A stretch of DNA of 64,000 nt from Clostridium sp. DL-VIII (GCF_000230835.1 NZ_CM001240.1:5234779-5298778); one strand, 5' to 3'. Counted from the first letter of the stretch, positions 52,833-61,572 are shown. The notes: generated by a model from the sequence alone, not told the origin. Translations and numbers: made by a program.

Positions 52833-53023
52833 TATATATATGTTGCAATTGATTTTCTACATTTAACATTTAGATATTTACTTAGCGGATAGACATCCTA
52901 AATGTAATTTTATTATTGCAACATATATATATTATATTGAAATTAATTTTACGCATTTTACATCTAGATATTTAATTAGCATATAGCTCTGCTAGCTGTA
53001 ATTTTATTATTATACAGCATATA
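52833..53023. repeat. Two tandem 75-bp units with conserved hairpins
   Basis: Units at about 52853-52927 and 52947-53023 share ACAT.TAGATATTTA.TTAGC and TGTAATTTTATTATT. In unit 1 ACATTTAG pairs with CTAAATGT, in unit 2 ACATCTAG faces CTAGCTGT. Unit 1 is further enclosed by a perfect 17-bp inverted repeat, TATATATATGTTGCAAT at 52833-52849 and its complement at 52915-52931. The pair lies between the flagellin-like gene terminator and the flagellar operon promoter. No known riboswitch consensus fits. Confidence 0.65.
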
Positions 53024-53030
53024 GAAAAAA

Positions 53031-53074
53031 AATGAATATTTGCATAATCCGTCTGGATTATGCAAATATTCATT
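53031..53074 (-). terminator. Strong rho-independent terminator of the flagellin-like gene
   Basis: AATGAATATTTGCATAATCC and its exact complement flank GTCT, giving a perfect 20-bp stem, and on the minus strand the stem is followed by a run of T residues. It isolates the late flagellin transcript from the early operon. Confidence 0.95.
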
Positions 53075-53141
53075 CTATCACTTCATTTTTACTTTTTTCT
53101 ATTCATACTAAACATTTTTTTAATTACCTTTAATTTATACA

Positions 53142-53978
53142 CTATCTGGCATTTCCTAATATATTCAAAGCATCTTGAGGGAATTTATTGCTTTGAGCTA
53201 TTAATCCAATTGATGATTGAATTAATATTTGACTTTTTGAATAATTCATTATTTCTTCAGCAATATCTGCATCTCCAATTGTACTTTGAGCTTTTTGAAT
53301 AACAATATCCTTACTGCTTAAATAATCCACTGTTCCTTCTAAATTACTCTGTAATGCTCCATATTTGCTTCTTATTCTACTTACCATTTGTGTTGCATTA
53401 TCTACGGCTTTAATAGAACCACCAACATCATTTATATCTAAACCGCTAATTCCCAAATTAGATGAGCTCACATCAAAAAATGGAATTTCTACACTCTCAC
53501 CTTCCATATTTCCAATCTCAGTCTTTACCAATTTTGTAGGGTTTTCATTTAATGGTGATGTACTAGTTGAATTTAATTTTACTCCATTAAATTCCGTATT
53601 ATTTGCTATGTCATTTATGTCCGCTTTAATACTATCAATCTCATTTTGAATAATTTTTTTATCGTCATCTGATAAGCTTCCAGCACCTGCGCTAACAGCT
53701 AATTCTTTCATTCGGCTTAAGCTATCGTTAATTTGCTGAAGTGAGCCATCAAAAGTTTGAATCATAGAATTTGCATCTTGAATATTTTTACTAGCTGCAT
53801 CATTAGTTAATACTTGTATTTTCAAAGTTTCATTTCTTCCTATTTTATCAGGGTTATCTTTAGCAGAATTCAACTTACTTCCAGTACTCACATTATTTAA
53901 AGCCTTAGCATTCTCACTTAGTCTACTTTTGTAAGCTTGATATATGCTTAGAGAAAACATATTATGAGATAATCTCAC
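53142..53978 (-). CDS. Divergent flagellin-like protein
   Basis: The 278-residue protein has D0/D1 helices of flagellin at both ends. The N-terminus MRLSHNMFSLSIYQAYKSRL with LNNVSTGSKLNSAKDNPDKI replaces the usual LSSGLRINSAxDDAAG. The D1 core reads SMIQTFDGSLQQINDSLSRM KELAVSAGAG, and the end reads IGDADIAEEIMNYSKSQILI QSSIGLIAQSN. The variable domain is very short. It may be a minor filament subunit or a hook-filament junction-like protein. The start is GTG 53976-53978 behind AAAGGAGG. It lies 27 bases after the yjfB-like gene, probably one transcript, and has its own terminator. Confidence 0.85.
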   Translation of the reverse strand: MRLSHNMFSLSIYQAYKSRLSENAKALNNVSTGSKLNSAKDNPDKIGRNETLKIQVLTNDAASKNIQDANSMIQTFDGSLQQINDSLSRMKELAVSAGAGSLSDDDKKIIQNEIDSIKADINDIANNTEFNGVKLNSTSTSPLNENPTKLVKTEIGNMEGESVEIPFFDVSSSNLGISGLDINDVGGSIKAVDNATQMVSRIRSKYGALQSNLEGTVDYLSSKDIVIQKAQSTIGDADIAEEIMNYSKSQILIQSSIGLIAQSNKFPQDALNILGNAR

Positions 53979-54005
53979 CTTATAAAACCTCCTTTATATC
54001 ATCAT

Positions 54006-54191
54006 TTAAGCTCTTACATCTATATTAGTACCCTTGCTTGTATCAATAGCCATATTATTATTCATGATATCTGAAATTTGAGTTGTTGCCATTTCAGTGC
54101 TGCTATTCATAGCAAGTTTCACAACTGATATAGAGGCTGCATTTTGAACAGCTGATTGATTCATAAGCACTGACATTAAAGCTATATCCAT
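54006..54191 (-). CDS. YjfB-like putative motility protein
   Basis: The 61-residue protein MDIALMSVLMNQSAVQNAAS ISVVKLAMNSSTEMATTQIS with a short tail matches the small YjfB family, whose Bacillus subtilis member is under sigma-D control. It has no membrane segment. Function is unknown. A sigma-D-like promoter lies about 75 bases upstream, and the divergent flagellin follows. AAAGGATTTGATTAT is the ribosome binding region. Confidence 0.82.
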   Translation of the reverse strand: MDIALMSVLMNQSAVQNAASISVVKLAMNSSTEMATTQISDIMNNNMAIDTSKGTNIDVRA

Positions 54192-54264
54192 AATATAATC
54201 AAATCCTTTCTCTTTAGCTTCTTAAAATTTATTCAAGAAATCTTTAATCTTATCATTAATTTTA

Positions 54265-54291
54265 TTTTCGTAAGTATAATACATATCTTTA
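54265..54291 (-). promoter_or_regulatory. Sigma-D (sigma-28) promoter candidate
   Basis: On the minus strand TAAA (54288-54291) is followed after 15 bases by TACGAAAA (54265-54272), which agrees with the sigma-28 consensus TAAA-N15-GCCGATAA at the -35 box and five of eight -10 positions. It stands before the yjfB-like and flagellin-like genes, both expected late genes. Confidence 0.5.
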
Positions 54292-54309
54292 GGATATCAT
54301 TAAAATTAT

Positions 54310-55353
54310 CTATTTTATTCTATTTTTTGCCGGCTCATAATCTCCGCATTTTCTATAATACCCTATAGCTTTTTCAGAAAAGCCAAGAACCTCGTATATA
54401 ACTCCTATATTATAATAAGCAGCATAAGTTGTTAACCCCTCAACTTTACTATTTACAAATTTAGTACACTGAATAAAACTATTTACTGCCTTTTCGAACA
54501 TAGCATTATTCATATATATTAATCCCATAAGAAAATGGAAATCGGCTGATTTCGAATACATTTCAAAACAATTTTCTATACTGATGGCATCCGAATATCT
54601 ACCAGCGTTAATTAATGAATAGCCGTATGTTTCAATTAAATCTTCAACATACTCTAGCTTAAAATTCAACTGAAAAGTTAAAGCCTTTTCAAAATACAAA
54701 GCTGAATTTCTGTAATCCTTAAGCATATAATAAGACTTACCCAACTGAAAGTACAGGTATGGATCCTCCGAATCATTTTTTACCGCAGTTTCTAACAAAT
54801 CAATATTTCTTTTTAATTTATCAGTTTTATTTAAAATCTCTTCCGTATATCCAATATGTTCCACTGTTACATTTAAACTCTCGGTTTCATAATCTTCACT
54901 ATCTAAAGCTATAATCTGCTCATGAATTATACCTTCATAGTAAAAATACTTTCTATTAAAAAGTCGATTAATTTTTTCTCTGTACTTCTTATTCCCATTG
55001 AGATCTTCAATTGCATTTATTCTATTAATCCTGCCAACTCTCTTTTCATTTAGATGACTTTTTATAAATTCTTCTATGTACTTTTTATCAAAATCAATAA
55101 CAAATTCATCTGCATCTAAAACTAAAATCCAGTCATTCGATGCTTTAGATACCGAAAAATTTCGAGCTTTTGAAAAATCATTGCACCATTTAAAGTCATA
55201 AATCTTATCTGTAAAGACCTTTGCTATATCTTTTGTATTATCAGCAGAGCCTGTATCAACTATTATTATTTCATCTACAATTGTTGTTAATTTAGATAAA
55301 CATTTTTTTAAATTTTCTTCTTCATCTTTAACTATCATACATAAACTCAGCAT
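54310..55353 (-). CDS. GT2 glycosyltransferase with TPR tail, candidate flagellin glycosyltransferase
   Basis: The 347-residue protein starts MLSLCMIVKDEEENLKKCLS with IIVDTGSADNTKDIAK and the DxD-type metal site LVLDADEFV, as in the SPS-type GT2 family. From about residue 190 it has TPR-like helices (DPYLYFQLGKSYYMLKDYRN SALYFEKAL and further repeats). This GT2-TPR architecture is common next to flagellin genes in clostridia, where it attaches the first sugar to flagellin Ser/Thr. It follows the vWA-flagellin gene by 45 bases and precedes the yjfB-like gene, which supports that role. The sugar donor is not defined by sequence. Confidence 0.9.
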   Translation of the reverse strand: MLSLCMIVKDEEENLKKCLSKLTTIVDEIIIVDTGSADNTKDIAKVFTDKIYDFKWCNDFSKARNFSVSKASNDWILVLDADEFVIDFDKKYIEEFIKSHLNEKRVGRINRINAIEDLNGNKKYREKINRLFNRKYFYYEGIIHEQIIALDSEDYETESLNVTVEHIGYTEEILNKTDKLKRNIDLLETAVKNDSEDPYLYFQLGKSYYMLKDYRNSALYFEKALTFQLNFKLEYVEDLIETYGYSLINAGRYSDAISIENCFEMYSKSADFHFLMGLIYMNNAMFEKAVNSFIQCTKFVNSKVEGLTTYAAYYNIGVIYEVLGFSEKAIGYYRKCGDYEPAKNRIK

Positions 55354-55398
55354 GTTTAACCTCTACTTCTAATTATTTTTTATATGTAAAGCAGCATC

Positions 55399-56889
55399 TT
55401 ATTCTTTTGTATTCCATTTACTCATTAAGTCAATAATACTTTGAGACATGTTATTTGATTGTTTTGACATTGTCTCTGCTGATTGTTCTATAACACTGTT
55501 TTTTGTCATTTCCATCATTTCTTTTGCCATATCTGCATCAGATATTCTTGATTCAGCTGAAGTAATGTTGTTGTCATAGTTTCCAACATTGTTTCCTATA
55601 TGCTCAAGCGCATTTTGATATGCGCCAAACTTACTTCTTTGTTTGGATACTATTTCCATTGCATCATCTATTTTATCAAGTGCATTTTTAGCATTATCAG
55701 GAGTATCAACAGATATATCATTTATTCCTAACTTTTGTGTTCTTGCATCAAAAAGCTTCACTTTAAATTCCTCACCAGAATTTGCACCTACTTGCAATTT
55801 TAATGTTGGCATTTCACCTATCTGAGTCTCTTCTTTACAGCCAGCATCAATTAATATTTTACTTGCATATGCACTTAATTGATTTTGAAAGTTGCTGTTT
55901 ATATCAATGTACTCTCCACCTGTAGGATCAGAAAGTCTTTCAAGCTGTGATTTAGTATAATCCTCACTTATTACTGTAAGCTTAATCCCTTTACTTTTAA
56001 GATCTGCCGCCACATTATCTATATTCAAAGTCGATTCCCCATCTCCTCCATCACTTGTACTATCATGAACAAACGCATCGGTTACCAAAATAAATTGTTT
56101 GGCAGAATCTGGTCTTAAAGGATATGATAAAGCTCCATTTTCCGCATCTGCAATTCCCTCAAGACCTGATTCATTCGCATCTCCTCCGCCGCTTGGTACT
56201 ATAGAATTTAAATATTCTTTAAATGTATCCAAATTAGATGTCATATCATTTTTTACAGTCGAATCACCACCTTGAGATGGATTAACATCTCCATAAGTTA
56301 CTAACCCCATATTTACATCAATTCCATTCTGGGTTATTTTATCTATAAATCCATCTATATTACTTTCTACTTGATTTATTTTCTCACCCATACTTCCAGT
56401 TTTGTCTATAATAAATACTATATCAGCTGTACCCGGAGTCCACTTTGGTGGAATATAATTATCACTATCCGGAGGAGATAAAACCTTTATCGTATTAAAT
56501 TCAGTATTATTAGCAATATCATCTATGCTAGCCTGTATATTATCAAATTCATTTTGAATATTCATTCTATCTGCTTGAGTTAGCGTTCCATTTAAAGCTT
56601 GCAATGCAAGTTCTCTCATCCTTAAAAGATTCGGATCTTGAATTGAGCCAAGGCCTGCTTCTGCTGTTTGAGTGAGAGAAACTCCATCCTGAATATTTCT
56701 TTCTGCTTGTTCAAGCCCTCTTATTTGAGCTTTCATTTTTTGTGAGATAGAAGAACCAGCAGCATCATCAGATGCTGAATTTATTCTAAGACCTGATGAA
56801 AGTTTTGCCATAGCATCTGCTTTCTTTTTTCCTGCTTCCTTAGCTCTATTATTTGCAATAATTCCATTTATGTTGTGATTAATAATCAT
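55399..56889 (-). CDS. Flagellin with von Willebrand factor A domain in the variable region
   Basis: The 496-residue protein has the flagellin N-terminal D0/D1 (1 to about 137: MIINHNINGIIANNRAKEAG, LSSGLRINSASDDAAGSSIS) and C-terminal D1/D0 (about 375-496: RISDADMAKEMMEMTKNSVI). Between them residues 153 to about 348 form a vWA domain: TADIVFIIDKTGSMGEKINQ with MIDAS Asp162-x-Thr164-x-Ser166, GLVTYGDVNP, PSGGGDANESGLEGIADAE (GGGD in place of the usual Thr loop) and ILVTDAFVHD with Asp271. All expected vWA strands and helices are in order, with no frameshift. The filament should display thousands of metal-dependent adhesion domains. A single Cys351 lies at the domain exit. The gene opens a cluster with a glycosyltransferase. 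RBS AGAGGTAG precedes the ATG. Confidence 0.95.
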   Translation of the reverse strand: MIINHNINGIIANNRAKEAGKKKADAMAKLSSGLRINSASDDAAGSSISQKMKAQIRGLEQAERNIQDGVSLTQTAEAGLGSIQDPNLLRMRELALQALNGTLTQADRMNIQNEFDNIQASIDDIANNTEFNTIKVLSPPDSDNYIPPKWTPGTADIVFIIDKTGSMGEKINQVESNIDGFIDKITQNGIDVNMGLVTYGDVNPSQGGDSTVKNDMTSNLDTFKEYLNSIVPSGGGDANESGLEGIADAENGALSYPLRPDSAKQFILVTDAFVHDSTSDGGDGESTLNIDNVAADLKSKGIKLTVISEDYTKSQLERLSDPTGGEYIDINSNFQNQLSAYASKILIDAGCKEETQIGEMPTLKLQVGANSGEEFKVKLFDARTQKLGINDISVDTPDNAKNALDKIDDAMEIVSKQRSKFGAYQNALEHIGNNVGNYDNNITSAESRISDADMAKEMMEMTKNSVIEQSAETMSKQSNNMSQSIIDLMSKWNTKE

Positions 56890-56923
56890 GTTTACTACCT
56901 CTTCTATGGTTATTAAGCTTATC

Positions 56924-56961
56924 TATAGATAATATTGCAATAATATACAATATTATCTATA
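56924..56961 (-). promoter_or_regulatory. 5' UTR inverted repeat of the vWA-flagellin gene
   Basis: TATAGATAATATTG and its perfect inverse complement lie 35-75 bases upstream of the flagellin ATG. It could form an mRNA hairpin or be a protein-binding site. Upstream of it on the minus strand are TAAA boxes and TATAGATAA, weakly like a sigma-D promoter, but the spacing is not convincing. Flagellin leaders are often targets of post-transcriptional control (CsrA in Bacillus), but I see no clear GGA pair in this hairpin. Confidence 0.45.
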
Positions 56962-56995
56962 AAGAAACATAAGTATATTTTACCATATTTAAGGC

Positions 56996-57033
56996 AAAAA
57001 TAAATGTGAAATTTTAGTTTCACATTTATTTTT
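56996..57033 (-). terminator. Rho-independent terminator after the glycan cluster
   Basis: AAATAAATGTGAAA and TTTCACATTTATTT pair perfectly around TTTTAG and are followed on the minus strand by TTTTTGCC. It ends the glycan-cluster transcript before the vWA-flagellin gene. Confidence 0.9.
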
Positions 57034-57047
57034 CTACATAATTATTA

Positions 57048-58049
57048 TTATTTTCTCTTTATATCCCTTATCCACTCTTCTGTTTCTTTAATTCCTTCTT
57101 CTAAAGTATATTCAGGCTCCCATCCAATAAGTTCCTTAGCCTTAGTATAATCGCATTTTAACTTCATTATTTCACTTTGAGGGTGGATATGCTTAACGTG
57201 ATTTATTTTCACTCTGTTATCAGCTATTATTTCAGCAAGTTCATTAATAGTTACATCTCTTCCTGTTCCAGCATTAACAATTTCACCATTTACTTTATCA
57301 TTATAACCTGATTCTACTACAAATCTTGCACAATCTTTTACATATAATAAATCCCTAGTCTGCTCTCCAGTTCCATATATATTTATATCTTTTTCATCTA
57401 GAGAATTGTTAATAAATATGGCTACTACGCCACCTTCTCCACCAGTTTTTTGAAATGGTCCATATGTATTAAAAGGTCTTATAACAACAGTTGGAAGCTT
57501 GTATGCATTATAGTATGAAAGCACCATGTTTTCAGCTGCTATTTTACTTCCGCCATATGGTGAAACAGGCTTAGTTAAATGGCTCTCACTAATTCCTTCT
57601 TCTCCAGCCATATCATAAACCATACATGTACTCATAAATACTACTTTACATGGATGAGTATTTTCACTCGAATCTAATACCCATTGTTCCCCTTCCATTT
57701 TTGCATTTCTCCCAAACATTTGAACTTTTGCTCTTTCAAGAATATTAAAGGTCCCTACGGTATCATTATAAAAAGTAGTTTTAGGATCATCTATACTATC
57801 CTGCACGTTTATAGAAGCTCCCATATGATATATGATATCGTACTTTTCTTTAAATGTTTCTTCTAGATCTGCTTCATTTTTTATATCACCTTTTATAAAT
57901 TTGAAATCTCTTTCCTTAAATTCTTCTATATTTTCAATTTGTCCATTTGATAAATTATCTAAAGCAACTACTCTATGACCTTCATCTAATAATCTCTTAA
58001 CAACCCATCTTCCTATAAATCCTGCTCCGCCAGTTACTAATATATTCAT
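57048..58049 (-). CDS. NAD-dependent nucleotide-sugar epimerase/dehydratase
   Basis: The 333-residue extended SDR has the Rossmann motif VTGGAGFIGRWVVKRL, the serine/threonine region VVFMSTCMVYD and the catalytic YxxxK in VSPYGGSKIAAENMVLSYYN. It acts on an NDP-sugar; whether it is an epimerase or a dehydratase is not clear. It lies last in the glycan cluster, 37 bases after the PseG-like gene. AAGGAGACAAGAG precedes the ATG. A role in flagellar glycan synthesis is inferred from position. Confidence 0.9.
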   Translation of the reverse strand: MNILVTGGAGFIGRWVVKRLLDEGHRVVALDNLSNGQIENIEEFKERDFKFIKGDIKNEADLEETFKEKYDIIYHMGASINVQDSIDDPKTTFYNDTVGTFNILERAKVQMFGRNAKMEGEQWVLDSSENTHPCKVVFMSTCMVYDMAGEEGISESHLTKPVSPYGGSKIAAENMVLSYYNAYKLPTVVIRPFNTYGPFQKTGGEGGVVAIFINNSLDEKDINIYGTGEQTRDLLYVKDCARFVVESGYNDKVNGEIVNAGTGRDVTINELAEIIADNRVKINHVKHIHPQSEIMKLKCDYTKAKELIGWEPEYTLEEGIKETEEWIRDIKRK

Positions 58050-58086
58050 CTCTTGTCTCCTTTAAAATTAATATTATATCGTAAAT

Positions 58087-59157
58087 TTAAATTCCTTCAC
58101 ATAATATTTTCGCTATTCTTTCTGCACCTTTACCATCAACTAATTTAGATGCTTTTTCGCTTAAAGCACTTCTTAGTTTATAATTATTAGAAAAGTTATT
58201 TAAGTTATTTATTAAATCATTTTTCTTAATTTTATCATACCAGCCTAAGCTTTTTATTATCTCTAGATCATTTAATTTACTCGCAATTCCATTTTGATTA
58301 TCAGCAATAATCAAACCAAGAGTCGGGACTCCGCTTGCTGATAATTCATATAAGGTGCTTCCACAAGCTGAAATAGCTATATCACACTTTTGCATTATTT
58401 CACGCATATTAGCATTATAATAGAATTTTATATTATCATTTTTATATTTTTCAGCAAAAGGTATATCTCCAAAAGAAGGACCAATTACTACATGAAAATC
58501 ATAATCTAATTGACCAATATACGATAAAATATTTTCTGTTATGTTATCAGGATCAGCTCCTCCAACAGTGATCATTATATCACAAGCTTTTTCCTTTATA
58601 TGCTTTTTAGGTAGATTTTTAAATTCATCTCTTAACAATATGTAATCTGTTCCTAATATTAATTTTGTGTAATCTTTAGTCTTATAATCAAAATCTTCAG
58701 CATCACTATTCTGATTTATTAAAAAATCTACATTGAAATAATACTTATTTATATCATCTATGTAAGCTGTTTTCTTAAATATTTTCTTTGTTTCTTCAAA
58801 ATACGTTTCATTTACAAAATAGCTATCTGTTATTAACAAATCTGTTTCAATAAGTTTTAATTCATCAATTATATTATCCTCATTTATGAGTATTACCTCA
58901 AAACCTTCTGAAAGTATTTTTTTTATGCCTTGGATATACTTACTGTCATCAAGTTTAAATGTAATCATTTCGTCTAAGCTTGTGATTTTATATGTATCTG
59001 TATTAGAATTATTGAGATGACATTCACCTTTATTCTCAATTCTACATATATAAAAAACTTCATTTTTCTTTGAAAGTTCTTTAGCTAATACTAATGTACG
59101 CATAATATGTCCCATGCCTATTTCATTTCCACCATCTGCTCGAATTGCTATTTTCAC
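58087..59157 (-). CDS. pseG: PseG-like UDP-2,4-diacetamido-2,4,6-trideoxy-hexose hydrolase
   Basis: The 356-residue GT-B-fold protein starts MKIAIRADGGNEIGMGHIMR TLVLAKELSKK, the PseG hallmark with the catalytic-histidine GHIMR loop. It has LLITDSYFVNE, IMITVGGADPDN and the acceptor loop CDIAISACGSTLYELSASGV PTLGLIIADNQ. It removes UDP from the diacetamido-trideoxy sugar in pseudaminic acid synthesis. Its presence argues for pseudaminic rather than legionaminic acid, because the latter route uses a NeuC-type enzyme. The start is GTG 59155-59157 behind AGGTGG. Confidence 0.9.
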   Translation of the reverse strand: MKIAIRADGGNEIGMGHIMRTLVLAKELSKKNEVFYICRIENKGECHLNNSNTDTYKITSLDEMITFKLDDSKYIQGIKKILSEGFEVILINEDNIIDELKLIETDLLITDSYFVNETYFEETKKIFKKTAYIDDINKYYFNVDFLINQNSDAEDFDYKTKDYTKLILGTDYILLRDEFKNLPKKHIKEKACDIMITVGGADPDNITENILSYIGQLDYDFHVVIGPSFGDIPFAEKYKNDNIKFYYNANMREIMQKCDIAISACGSTLYELSASGVPTLGLIIADNQNGIASKLNDLEIIKSLGWYDKIKKNDLINNLNNFSNNYKLRSALSEKASKLVDGKGAERIAKILCEGI

Positions 59158-59193
59158 ATTACCACCTACTAATTAATCTATTATACTTAATAA

Positions 59194-60210
59194 TTAAACC
59201 AATTTCTCATTTTTGAGCAATTCTCTTACCTGTTCTTTATTTAGTACTATTTCATCGCTTGAATTATAGCTTCCAACCCTTGCCTTTGTATACCCTTCAT
59301 AATGTTCAAGTAAGAATCCAGAATTTATTGATGAAATTACAGAATACATATTTCCTAAATCAAATGCATTCTCCGATTCATCTTTGTTCATAAGCTCTTC
59401 AAATCGTCTTTCACCTGCTCTTAATCCTATTGTTTCTATCTCAACTTCTTCTCTTTCTATATTAAGTCTTTCACAGGTTTCTTCAACAACAATTTCCGCA
59501 AGATCTCGCAATTTTATAACAGGCATTTTTAAAATAAAGACTTCTCCACCTATTGAAATTTTTGCAGCATCCATAATCAATTTAACAGCTTGACTTAAAG
59601 TCATCATAAACCTAGTCATTTCAAGATCTGTGACCGTAATTTTTTTCTTCTCTTCAATCTGTTTTTTAAAGAATGGAATTACAGAACCTCTAGAACCCAT
59701 TACATTTCCAAATCTGACAGCAACAAATTTAGTTCTCGCTGAGCCTTTACTAAAGTTAGCAGCTTGTACTAACTTTTCTGCAAGTAATTTTGTTGCTCCA
59801 TAGGAATTAGCTGGATTAATTGCCTTATCAGAACTTGTAAAAACAACGCATTCAACATTATTAGCAGTAGCTGCTTTAATAACATTTTCCATACCAATGA
59901 TGTTTGTTTTTATTGCTTCTGATGGATTATATTCGCAAGCTGGTACATGCTTCATAGCAGCAAGATTAAACACAACATCAATATCATTCATTGCTCTCTC
60001 TACACGCTCATAATCTCTAACATCGCCAATTAAGAACCTAATTTGCTCTTTATTTACAATTTGATTTTCTAAAATAAATTGTTTATATTCATCTCTGCTA
60101 AAAATTCTTATTACTTTTGGGCTCTGCTTCAACAATTCTTTAATTAACCCCTGACCAATTGTGCCAGTACCTCCGATAATCAAAATTTTTTTATTTTCAT
60201 AGTATATCAT
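59194..60210 (-). CDS. UDP-GlcNAc 4,6-dehydratase-type enzyme (PseB/CapE-like)
   Basis: The 338-residue SDR begins NKKILIIGGTGTIGQGLIKE and has RDEYKQFILENQI, LAAMKHVPACEYNPSEAIKT NIIGMENVI, FTSSDKAINPANSYGATKLL with the YGATK active site and SRGSVIPFFKKQIEEKKKIT VTDLEMTRFMM, all as in PseB, CapE and FlaA1. It makes the 4-keto-6-deoxy sugar that begins pseudaminic or related nonulosonate synthesis. The PseC-type aminotransferase that should act next is partly visible at the right window edge. It is followed by PseG. RBS GGAGGAG precedes the ATG. A 300-base spacer to pseI holds a terminator. Confidence 0.9.
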   Translation of the reverse strand: MIYYENKKILIIGGTGTIGQGLIKELLKQSPKVIRIFSRDEYKQFILENQIVNKEQIRFLIGDVRDYERVERAMNDIDVVFNLAAMKHVPACEYNPSEAIKTNIIGMENVIKAATANNVECVVFTSSDKAINPANSYGATKLLAEKLVQAANFSKGSARTKFVAVRFGNVMGSRGSVIPFFKKQIEEKKKITVTDLEMTRFMMTLSQAVKLIMDAAKISIGGEVFILKMPVIKLRDLAEIVVEETCERLNIEREEVEIETIGLRAGERRFEELMNKDESENAFDLGNMYSVISSINSGFLLEHYEGYTKARVGSYNSSDEIVLNKEQVRELLKNEKLV

Positions 60211-60458
60211 ACTTCTCCTCCGTTACCTTATTAAATTATTTTTTAATCATATAAAGACATTTCTAAACAATTCTATATAAAATTTCTATTACTCGTCTTA
60301 TCTATTCTCTCACCAAATAATCTCTAACTAGAATACCTTAATTTTAGTATTCATTATTATTATCGAACATTTTCGCAAAAAATTAATAGCAAATTGCGAC
60401 TCTATTAACCTCTAATTCGGCGGCCTTATCTTGATCTCAATCTACATTACAGCAAACA

Positions 60459-60487
60459 AAAGATTGGCAAATTAATCACCAATCTTT
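60459..60487 (-). terminator. Terminator downstream of pseI
   Basis: AAAGATTGG and CCAATCTTT form a perfect 9-bp stem around 11 bases and are followed by TTGTTTGC on the minus strand. The remaining 60211-60458 spacer is AT-rich; I see no further gene in it, and it should hold the promoter of the PseB-like gene. Confidence 0.75.
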
Positions 60488-60513
60488 CTAAAATTATATA
60501 TGAATTTTCCTAT

Positions 60514-61572
60514 TCAATCCAGTAAACTCCAAGACATAGGAGTTCCTTTTTGTATATCTGATTTTGCTACCTTCCCCAATACATTTCTGTAATATTTAGT
60601 ATGCATTCCGAATCCTGGTCTTATTGATCTAAGATTTTTTTCTGTAAACATTTCTCCTTTTTTAATATCTTTTACTATAAATAATGAGCGGGAAAATTCT
60701 CTACTATTTTTCATTTTATCTGTTAAATCATAAGAAATTTCACCTAACATTTTCTCTGTTTCTCTTATGGCATTTACCATTGATTTTAATTCTTTAGGTT
60801 CCAAAGAAAATGCTGCATCTGGTCCTCCATCCGCTCTAGATAGCGTAAAGTGCTTTTCAACTATTTTAGCCCCTAGTGATACCGCTGCTATTGGTGCAGT
60901 TATTCCTAAAGTGTGATCAGACAAACCTGGAATTACTCCAAATGTTTCTGCCAAGTTAGGAATTGTTTTTAAATTCATATCCTCAAAAGGTGCGGGATAT
61001 GCACTTGTGCATTTTAATACAGCTATTTCATTATTACCAACTCTTCTACAAGCATTTACCGCTTCATCTATATCACTCAAGGTAGCTATACCTGTTGCTA
61101 GAATCATAGGCTTTCCTTTTGATGCTATATATTCAATTAGTGGTATATCTGTTATTTCAAAAGATGCCACTTTATATGCTGGTACATTTATATTTTCAAG
61201 AAAATCCACTGCAGTTTTATCAAAGGGGGATGAAAAACAAATAAGCCCCTCTTCTTCTGCAATCTTCTTCAATTTAGGCTGCCATTCCCAAGGAGTATAC
61301 GCTTCCTTGTACAAATCATAGAAATTTCTATCATCCCACAAAGTTCCTTGATTTATTTTAAAATAATCATTATCACAATCTATGGTTATAGTATCTGCTG
61401 TATAAGTTTGAAGCTTTATCGCATCTACCCCTGCCTTTGCTGCTTCTTTAATTAACCTAGCTGCATTTTCAAACTTATGCAAATGATTTGCTGAAATTTC
61501 TGCAACTATAAATACAGCACTATTATTACATATTATTTTATTTCCAATTCTTATTTCATTTACTATAGCCAT
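60514..61572 (-). CDS. pseI: Pseudaminic acid synthase
   Basis: The 352-residue enzyme has the NeuB-type TIM barrel (FIVAEISANHLHKFENAARL, AGVDAIKLQTYTADTITIDC, CFSSPFDKTAVDFLENINVP AYKVASFE, GLSDHTLGITAPIAAVSLGA, VEKHFTLSRADGGPDAAFSL) and a C-terminal antifreeze-like SAF domain (about 290-352: FIVKDIKKGEMFTEKNLRSI RPGFG). It condenses the trideoxy sugar with phosphoenolpyruvate. The gene overlaps the upstream formyltransferase stop by one base in TAATG, so translation is coupled. Confidence 0.93.
   Translation of the reverse strand: MAIVNEIRIGNKIICNNSAVFIVAEISANHLHKFENAARLIKEAAKAGVDAIKLQTYTADTITIDCDNDYFKINQGTLWDDRNFYDLYKEAYTPWEWQPKLKKIAEEEGLICFSSPFDKTAVDFLENINVPAYKVASFEITDIPLIEYIASKGKPMILATGIATLSDIDEAVNACRRVGNNEIAVLKCTSAYPAPFEDMNLKTIPNLAETFGVIPGLSDHTLGITAPIAAVSLGAKIVEKHFTLSRADGGPDAAFSLEPKELKSMVNAIRETEKMLGEISYDLTDKMKNSREFSRSLFIVKDIKKGEMFTEKNLRSIRPGFGMHTKYYRNVLGKVAKSDIQKGTPMSWSLLD

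Noticed and set aside
52833..53023. c-di-GMP riboswitch upstream of the flagellar operon.
   Set aside because: The hairpin units lack the GEMM consensus elements and lie far upstream of the promoter. No known riboswitch pattern fits.
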